Assembly: GCA_046540795.1 (NCBI GenBank)
Contig: JBKHEN010000096.1
Location: 1 to 10,066 of the forward strand
Reading direction: 5' to 3'
Source: JAAAOH01 sp046540795
Lineage (GTDB): Bacteria > Spirochaetota > Spirochaetia > DSM-27196 > PWMO01
DNA length: 10,066 nt
Both the position numbers and the translations under genes were made by a program. Under the pieces are notes generated by a model. That model made no database searches. It was not told the DNA's origin and saw only the letters and a list, made by a program, of their open reading frames with translations. Shown here piece after piece: positions 5,321 to 10,066 of the stretch; position 1 is the first letter of the stretch, and every line of letters begins with the position of its first letter.

Positions 5321-7357
5321 ATGAGAAACAAACCGCAGAAGCAAACACAATCGACATCGAAGTCGCAAAGCAGTAAATCACAGAGCAGCAAACCGGAGGC
5401 CAAGCGACGGGGAGAAACCGTCGAAGGGCGCATCTCGATTACACAGAAAGGATTCGGGTTCGTCCTCCTCGAAGGCCGACCCGACGTATTTGTCGCCTAC
5501 GAGCACCTCGGCACGGCAATGGACGGGGATCACGTGCGGGCGGAGCTCTTTCCCCGCACCTCCAAGAAGAAGCCTGCGGGCCGGCTCGTTGAGGTGCTCG
5601 AACGCAGTGACACCCCGATCATCGGCGTGTTCCGTCGCAATGACGGGGGCGGCGTCGTCTTTCCTGAAGACGAGCGCCTACCTCGCTCCCTCATCATCCC
5701 GAACTCGGCGATCCGGGAGTTCACCGCGGGCCGCGGCGCCGGCGGACGGCGTCGAGACCTGGATAACGGAAAGATCGTCGTTGCCCGGCTGACCTCCTGG
5801 TCGGATCCCACCAAGAAGCCGGAAGGCCGTATCGAGCAAGTCGTGGGCGATCAGGATGAGCAAGGAATGGACGTCAAGCTGGTCGCCCTGTCGAGGGGAT
5901 TGGAGTTGGAGTTCAGCTCGGATGTCACCGAGGAAGTTCGGCACATCCCCGAGCCCAATTTCCGCCGCGAGGTCAAGCGGCGCAGCGACCTGCGCAGCAT
6001 CACCTGCTTCACCATCGATCCGGAGTCGGCTCAGGATTTCGACGACGCGCTCTCACTCGTGCAGCTGCCGAACGGGCTTTTCGAGCTCGGCGTGCATATT
6101 GCGGACGTCACGCATTTCGTGCGGGAGGGCAGTGCCCTTGACTCGGAAGCATGGAAGCGGGGGACCTCGGTCTACTTCGTGCGAACGGCTCTCCCCATGC
6201 TCCCCGAGCGTCTGTCGAACGAACTGTGCAGTCTCAAGCCGGGAGAAGAGCGGCTCGCATACAGCGTGCGGGTGCAGCTCGATTCGCTGGGAAACATCCA
6301 CGGTCACCGCATAGAGGAGTCGGTCATTCGCAGTCGCCGCCGATATACCTACCGTGACGTGGAGGATGTCATCCACGGCAAGAAGGACAAGCACGCGGAC
6401 ACGATCCATCTCATGCAGATGATGAGCCAGGTGCTGCGGAAAAGGCGCGAGCAACAGGGGAGCATCGACTTCGACCTCACCGAGAAACGGATCACCCTCG
6501 ATGAGGAAGGGATCCCCCGGATGGTACAGCCGGCCCAACGCCTCGAGGCGAACCGGCTCGTGGAGGAATTCATGCTGCTGGCCAATCGGGTGGTCGCCTC
6601 GCACGTGATTGCGGAGTCCGAGCACCGCAAGACAAGCCTGCCCTTCCTCTTTCGCATCCACGAAACGCCCCGCGAAGAGGACGCACAGGCCTTTCTCGGT
6701 GTCATCGAGAACCTGGGCATTCCCTACAGAGTCGGCGAGACAATCGAGCCGGAAGACTATAGGAAAATCCTCGCCATCATTCAGAACCTCGATTTCAAGG
6801 ACTTCGTGGAAAAGATCGCGCTGTATTCCATGACAAAGGCGATCTATTCCACCGAGAACGTCGGCCATTTCGGGCTGGGATTCGACGCGTATACGCATTT
6901 CACCTCCCCCATTCGCCGCTATCCGGACCTCGTCGTCCACCGCCTTCTCAAGCGCTACGCCCGCCGCCAGAAGCCGGGACGGACCAAGCCGCTTCAGAGT
7001 TTTCTCGAGCGCACCGCCGAACACGCGAACGAAATGGAAAAACGGGCGACCGACGCCGAGCGGGAGTACACCAAGCTCAAGTCGATGGAGTTCCTCGCCC
7101 GGCGGGTGGGGAACATCTACGAGGGCGTCATATCGGGGGTGACCTCTTTCGGGCTCTTCGTGGAGCTCACCCGGTATTTGATCGAGGGGCTCGTCCCGCT
7201 CTCGGCGCTCAGCGACGATCGCTACACCTTCGACGCGGAGAACTACCGCTACGTCGGTGAGGAGACCGGGCGCATCTACCGCCTCGGCGATCGCGTGCAG
7301 GTGCGGATCACAAACGTCTCCGTGGAAGACCGGAAGGCCGACTTCGAGATGGTATAG
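5321..7357 (+). CDS. rnr: Ribonuclease R (RNB-family 3'-5' exoribonuclease)
   Basis: It degrades RNA from the 3' end, including structured RNA. From ATG 5321 it has 678 aa. Residues 1-30 are a Lys/Ser/Gln-rich tail with a KSQSS tandem (14-23). A cold-shock domain (GRISITQKGFGFVLLEG...DVFVAYEHL) occupies about 33-76, followed by a second one (about 94-190). The RNB domain (about 216-545) has the catalytic Asp233, 239, 241 and 242 in IDPESAQDFDDAL, and YTHFTSPIRRYPDLVVHRLL at 524-543. An S1 domain (about 597-678) ends at the C-terminus. Compared with E. coli RNase R (about 813 aa) it lacks the N-terminal helix-turn-helix region and the Lys-rich C-terminal tail. Because the terminal S1 is present it is RNase R/II-like rather than an incomplete protein. 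No Shine-Dalgarno precedes ATG 5321, and GTG 5300 (+7 aa) overlaps the predicted -10. Confidence 0.94.
   Translation: MRNKPQKQTQSTSKSQSSKSQSSKPEAKRRGETVEGRISITQKGFGFVLLEGRPDVFVAYEHLGTAMDGDHVRAELFPRTSKKKPAGRLVEVLERSDTPIIGVFRRNDGGGVVFPEDERLPRSLIIPNSAIREFTAGRGAGGRRRDLDNGKIVVARLTSWSDPTKKPEGRIEQVVGDQDEQGMDVKLVALSRGLELEFSSDVTEEVRHIPEPNFRREVKRRSDLRSITCFTIDPESAQDFDDALSLVQLPNGLFELGVHIADVTHFVREGSALDSEAWKRGTSVYFVRTALPMLPERLSNELCSLKPGEERLAYSVRVQLDSLGNIHGHRIEESVIRSRRRYTYRDVEDVIHGKKDKHADTIHLMQMMSQVLRKRREQQGSIDFDLTEKRITLDEEGIPRMVQPAQRLEANRLVEEFMLLANRVVASHVIAESEHRKTSLPFLFRIHETPREEDAQAFLGVIENLGIPYRVGETIEPEDYRKILAIIQNLDFKDFVEKIALYSMTKAIYSTENVGHFGLGFDAYTHFTSPIRRYPDLVVHRLLKRYARRQKPGRTKPLQSFLERTAEHANEMEKRATDAEREYTKLKSMEFLARRVGNIYEGVISGVTSFGLFVELTRYLIEGLVPLSALSDDRYTFDAENYRYVGEETGRIYRLGDRVQVRITNVSVEDRKADFEMV
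5360..5389 (+). repeat. 15-bp imperfect tandem repeat encoding KSQSS twice
   Basis: AAGTCGCAAAGCAGT (5360-5374) and AAATCACAGAGCAGC (5375-5389) both encode KSQSS. They lie in the low-complexity N-terminal tail of RNase R and match in 11 of 15 bases, so it is an imperfect duplication in a disordered region. Confidence 0.6.
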
Positions 7358-7386
7358 AAGAGGAGGCGGGAGCCCTCATGAGCATG

Positions 7387-7413
7387 GAGGCCCCGTGGAC
7401 GGGCAGGGGCCTC
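7387..7413. terminator. Hairpin downstream of RNase R
   Basis: GAGGCCCC (7387-7394) and GGGGCCTC (7406-7413) form a perfect 8-bp stem with an 11-base loop. It sits 29 bases after the RNase R stop. There is no T-run, so it may be a pause/terminator or an RNA end-stabilising hairpin rather than a standard intrinsic terminator. It is symmetrical and would work for both convergent genes. Confidence 0.5.
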
Positions 7414-7422
7414 GACGGCCGC

Positions 7423-7445
7423 GAGCCGCCTGAGGAAGGCGGCTC
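7423..7445. terminator. Second hairpin between convergent genes
   Basis: GAGCCGCC (7423-7430) pairs with GGCGGCTC (7438-7445), and T7431/A7437 extend it to nine base pairs with a 5-base loop. It lies 12 bases beyond the stop (TAA, 7460-7458) of the lipoprotein gene on the minus strand, so it is the likely 3' end for that gene. No T-run is visible on either side. Confidence 0.55.
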
Positions 7446-7457
7446 ATGCCGGCGCGC

Positions 7458-8804
7458 TTACGGCGCTTCGCAGTCGTTCGGCGGCTCGTCACCCTCGAGG
7501 ATGGAGGCCATCCATCCCACTGAAGCTTCGAAGCCCGCCGGACGCGTATGGCGGTGCCGCGCGTCATCGTAGTACCGATAGGTGACGGGCACGCCGGTAT
7601 CACATAGCTGCTCCATGTAGCGCTCGATCGCCTCGGGGGTAATGATCACGTCGTTGCCTCCCTGCACGAGGAGAACCGGGACGTCGTGACCGGAGAGCCC
7701 GCTGCGGTTCTCCTCGAGCCGCCGGTGAAATGCCGGAAACTCTTCTGCAAGTCGGCCGCCGTGCAGAGCCTCATAAAACTCTTCGGTAAACAGCTCTCGT
7801 CCCTCGAAGGGATAGTAGACCTCCAGCTCCTTCACACACTTGTTCTCTACGTCCTCGTCCAAAGTGGCGGCCCATTCTTCCTTGAGGTAGCGCGAGGGCC
7901 GGATCTCCTCCTCGCCGTACATCGCCCGATAGGCGTAGATGATGTAGGGGGAGTAGTAAGCCGCCTCACGCATGAGCGTCGCCACGTCGTTCGTGGAGGC
8001 AAAACCGATGGCCCCTTGCAAGGGAACCTCCGGCGCGTATTCGGATCGGAGATCCGCCGCGGCCAATGCGGCGTGGCCGCCCTGGGAGTAGCCGGCGGTG
8101 AACACCTCGTCACCCGCCACTGCATCGAGGCTCTCCTTCTCCTCGAGGAACGCCGATACGGCGCGAGCCCCGTCAAGCAGAAGGTGTGCTTCGGCGGCCT
8201 TACTGAAATACCGTTGCACCCGCTCGGAATCGTTGAACCCTATGTAGTCGGGGAAAATGGTGATGAATCCTCGTGAGGCGTAGAACGCCATGTTCGTCCG
8301 ATAGTAGCCCCATCGCCCCTCCCCCTCCTGCTCGAGCGAGGGCGCACAGCGGTTCGCGACCCCGGTGGTGCCGGAGCCGAACACGAGCACCGGACGTTCG
8401 GGTGTCTCCGCACCGGTCAAAACGGGAATGAACAGCTGGGCCTTCGCCTCCACCGGCGTCCCGTCAAAGTCCGTCGTGCGGTAGTACACGAGGTACTCCT
8501 CCACGGCCAGCTCGGTGTTCGGCACGTCGTAGCTCCCGAAAAGATCGGGGCCTGCCTCGGCTATATCTTCGGGGCTCCACCGCTCTACCCGCTCGCTCGA
8601 GACGATGGAACCCGGGGCCTCTTCCGACTCTTCTTGCTGCTCCGCCGGCGCTTCCGAATCCTCCCGCTCGGCGGCCTCGTCTTCCGCCGTTTCGGGCGGC
8701 GCCTCCGTCTCGCCGGAACAACCGACGAACAGCAACACCAAGAAAACCCAAAGCGCAATCACCACCACCCGGATGCCCCGGGTTCCGCAGCATCTCCGAA
8801 TCAT
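7458..8804 (-). CDS. Lipoprotein alpha/beta hydrolase, secretory-lipase (LIP) type
   Basis: This 448-aa protein starts at ATG 8804, which is better than the upstream GTG 8822: AAGGAG lies five bases before it and the ATGA overlap with the upstream gene fits. Residues 10-29 form a lipoprotein signal, LLFVGC with Cys29, then an acidic Glu/Ala-rich linker (30-66). The hydrolase core has GSGTTGVANRCAPS (143-156), FPDYIGF (184-190), GYSQGGHA (238-245; nucleophile Ser240), QGGNDVI with Asp385, and ARHRH with His417. This is the LIP secretory-lipase arrangement (lipid or ester hydrolysis), though the substrate is unknown and peptidase or esterase activity is possible. It is anchored by lipid at the inner or outer membrane, which the sorting residues cannot settle. 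Cys153 and Cys323 are shared with the paralogue and may form a disulfide. Confidence 0.9.
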   Translation of the reverse strand: MIRRCCGTRGIRVVVIALWVFLVLLFVGCSGETEAPPETAEDEAAEREDSEAPAEQQEESEEAPGSIVSSERVERWSPEDIAEAGPDLFGSYDVPNTELAVEEYLVYYRTTDFDGTPVEAKAQLFIPVLTGAETPERPVLVFGSGTTGVANRCAPSLEQEGEGRWGYYRTNMAFYASRGFITIFPDYIGFNDSERVQRYFSKAAEAHLLLDGARAVSAFLEEKESLDAVAGDEVFTAGYSQGGHAALAAADLRSEYAPEVPLQGAIGFASTNDVATLMREAAYYSPYIIYAYRAMYGEEEIRPSRYLKEEWAATLDEDVENKCVKELEVYYPFEGRELFTEEFYEALHGGRLAEEFPAFHRRLEENRSGLSGHDVPVLLVQGGNDVIITPEAIERYMEQLCDTGVPVTYRYYDDARHRHTRPAGFEASVGWMASILEGDEPPNDCEAP

Positions 8805-10018
8805 GATCGCTCCTTCATCCACTCGAGCACGTCGCCGAACGCCGCTTGGCGAACGTCGTGCCGCTCGTTTTCATAGACATTATAGGTAACCTCGCTACCC
8901 GCAGCCCGAAGCCGCTCCACGAACTCTCGCTGCGTCGACGGATAGACAACGATATCGTCCGTGCCCTGAAGAATCAACGCCGGTATACCATGCTCGGACA
9001 GCCCCACCGTATGCTCGCGCAGCACCACATCGATCGCGGGAAAATCCCGATCAACCCGGCCGTTTGTGAGTGCCTCGGCGAAGTCTTCACGGTAGAGCGA
9101 CCGCGGATCCCAGGGGTAGTATTCCTGAATCGCGCCGATGCACTTTCCCGTGACATCCTCATCCAGGCTCGAGAGCCACCGCTCCTGCAGCATACGTGAT
9201 GGATCGAATTGCTCCACCCCGTACCGCTCTCGAAACGTGTAAGCCACGAGGGGGCCCACCACGGCGAACTCCTCAAGCAATGCATACATGTCCGTGGTCG
9301 GTCCATAGCCGACGATCCCCGTGATTTCGACCTCCGACGCATAACGTCTGCGATAGTCGGCCGCCGCGAATGCGGCGTGGCCGCCCTGAGAATAGCCCGC
9401 AAGGAACACTTCCTCCGGCGCGGGTTCCGACTCCGAGCGGAGAAAGGCATCGGTCGCGCGGACGCCGTCGAGCATCATGTGGGCTTCTGCGTCGGCGTTA
9501 AAGAAAGGCTGGAGCCTGTCGGGATCCCCGAAGCCCATGTAGTCGGGCACCAGCCCCACCATCCCCTGCGCCGAGACGGTAAGCGCGTGCGCGCGGTAAA
9601 GCCCCCAGTGAATATCGGCCACATGTTCCCGTGAGGGCCGGCAGGCATCGATGAGACCCGTGGAACCCGGCGCAAAGACGTACAGTGGCCGGCTTTCGCC
9701 GGAGGGCATGCGGGGCACGAACAGCTGTGCCCGTATCGTCGCCTCGACACCGTCGGGATACGTGCTCTGATAGTCGATGAGGTAAACGTCCACCGCATAC
9801 CGTGCCGAGGGAGCCTCCGCCTGCGAGTCCTCAAAGAGCCCCGCTGCCTCCCGATCCACGTCGGAGGTGCTGTAGGTACGATCCAACTCCGCCTCGAGGA
9901 TCTGCCCGGGCCGCGCGGACGCCGGCACCGCCACACCGGCTACGACACAAGCTACGACACATCCTCCAATCGCCGCATGCAGCCGCGAGACCCGCAACTC
10001 GAGGCGGTAGATTCCCAT
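8801..10018 (-). CDS. Sec-exported alpha/beta hydrolase, secretory-lipase (LIP) type
   Basis: This 405-aa paralogue of the next gene has the same order of motifs: APGSTGLIDACRPS (116-129), VPDYMGFGD (157-165), GYSQGGHA (208-215; nucleophile Ser210), QGTDDIV with Asp355, and NERHDV with His387. Shared blocks also include SLDEDV...KC and EYYPW. Residues 1-36 are a signal peptide (basic N-region, long Ala/Val core, ASA-R cleavage), with no lipobox, so it should be free in the periplasm or secreted. Cys126 and Cys293 correspond to the paralogue's pair. The stop TGA overlaps the lipoprotein start by four bases (ATGA). There is no convincing Shine-Dalgarno before ATG 10018, and the predicted promoter puts the transcript start on this ATG. 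Nearest function: lipase/esterase, substrate unknown. Confidence 0.9.
   Translation of the reverse strand: MGIYRLELRVSRLHAAIGGCVVACVVAGVAVPASARPGQILEAELDRTYSTSDVDREAAGLFEDSQAEAPSARYAVDVYLIDYQSTYPDGVEATIRAQLFVPRMPSGESRPLYVFAPGSTGLIDACRPSREHVADIHWGLYRAHALTVSAQGMVGLVPDYMGFGDPDRLQPFFNADAEAHMMLDGVRATDAFLRSESEPAPEEVFLAGYSQGGHAAFAAADYRRRYASEVEITGIVGYGPTTDMYALLEEFAVVGPLVAYTFRERYGVEQFDPSRMLQERWLSSLDEDVTGKCIGAIQEYYPWDPRSLYREDFAEALTNGRVDRDFPAIDVVLREHTVGLSEHGIPALILQGTDDIVVYPSTQREFVERLRAAGSEVTYNVYENERHDVRQAAFGDVLEWMKERS
8810..8815 (-). promoter_or_regulatory. Ribosome binding site of the lipoprotein hydrolase
   Basis: AAGGAG on the minus strand, five bases before ATG 8804 and inside the last codons of the upstream gene. 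It fixes the start and suggests coupled translation of the two paralogues. Confidence 0.7.
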
Positions 10019-10024
10019 TCCCGT

Positions 10025-10053
10025 GAGCTAAAGGAACCGGGAGGTTTTGTCAA
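10025..10053 (-). promoter_or_regulatory. Putative promoter of the lipase operon
   Basis: A perfect TTGACA (10053-10048), 17-bp spacer, and TAGCTC (10030-10025, only two of six matches to TATAAT). The expected start, about seven bases past the -10, falls on the A of ATG 10018, implying a leaderless transcript. The -10 is weak, so it needs an activator or the call is wrong. Confidence 0.4.
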
Positions 10054-10066
10054 TACGGCCGAGAAC

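Noticed and set aside
6053..7024. Long 323-codon open frame on the minus strand opposite RNase R
   Set aside because: It lies wholly antisense to a well-supported conserved gene and shows no family motifs; long antisense frames are common in GC-rich coding DNA.
7375..7382. Palindrome CTCATGAG just before the hairpins
   Set aside because: An 8-base palindrome by itself is common and has no consistent role here.
8801..8822. GTG 8822 as start of the lipoprotein hydrolase
   Set aside because: AAGGAG lies inside this extension and correctly spaced before ATG 8804; the ATGA overlap also favours 8804.

Overview
This is a GC-rich bacterial chromosomal window with compact, ordinary-looking gene organisation. 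It holds nine protein genes and no RNA gene, mobile element, phage gene or CRISPR array that I can see. The cell envelope is Gram-negative: one small protein has a signal peptide and beta-strand-like composition typical of outer-membrane proteins, and there is a lipoprotein and a Sec-exported enzyme. A Spirochaetota-type host is my tentative guess. It rests on remembered resemblance of the small barrel protein and of the 164-aa protein at 4727-5221 to spirochaete families, on the loose lipobox, and on the deoxynucleoside kinase. No search was run.

Left part (1-2022, minus strand): two NfeD-family membrane proteins in one operon, a long form with an intact ClpP-like Ser/Lys protease domain, then one base later a short form that runs off the left edge. 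A divergent promoter region of 65 bp separates them from a plus-strand pair, a small exported beta-barrel-like protein and a class II-type histone deacetylase-fold amidohydrolase that overlap by one base (2088-3610).

Middle (3647-5221): a 72-aa HMA-like ferredoxin-fold protein without the metal-binding cysteines, a deoxynucleoside kinase (nucleoside salvage), and on the minus strand a 164-aa protein of unrecognised function. A 137-bp spacer between the convergent kinase and 164-aa genes has short CACGT-containing repeats.

Right part: RNase R (5321-7357, plus) converges on a minus-strand operon of two paralogous secretory-lipase-like alpha/beta hydrolases (7458-10018). One is Sec-exported and the other is a lipoprotein; their genes overlap as ATGA. 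Two perfect hairpins lie between RNase R and the hydrolases.

Recurring promoter-like pairs (TTGACA or a near match, 17- or 18-bp spacer, weaker -10) lie in front of most transcription units. Several put the predicted transcription start very close to the start codon, where no Shine-Dalgarno sequence is visible. Nothing here is a clear new multi-gene system. The items most worth a second look are the lipase pair, the unknown 164-aa protein and the possible leaderless starts.
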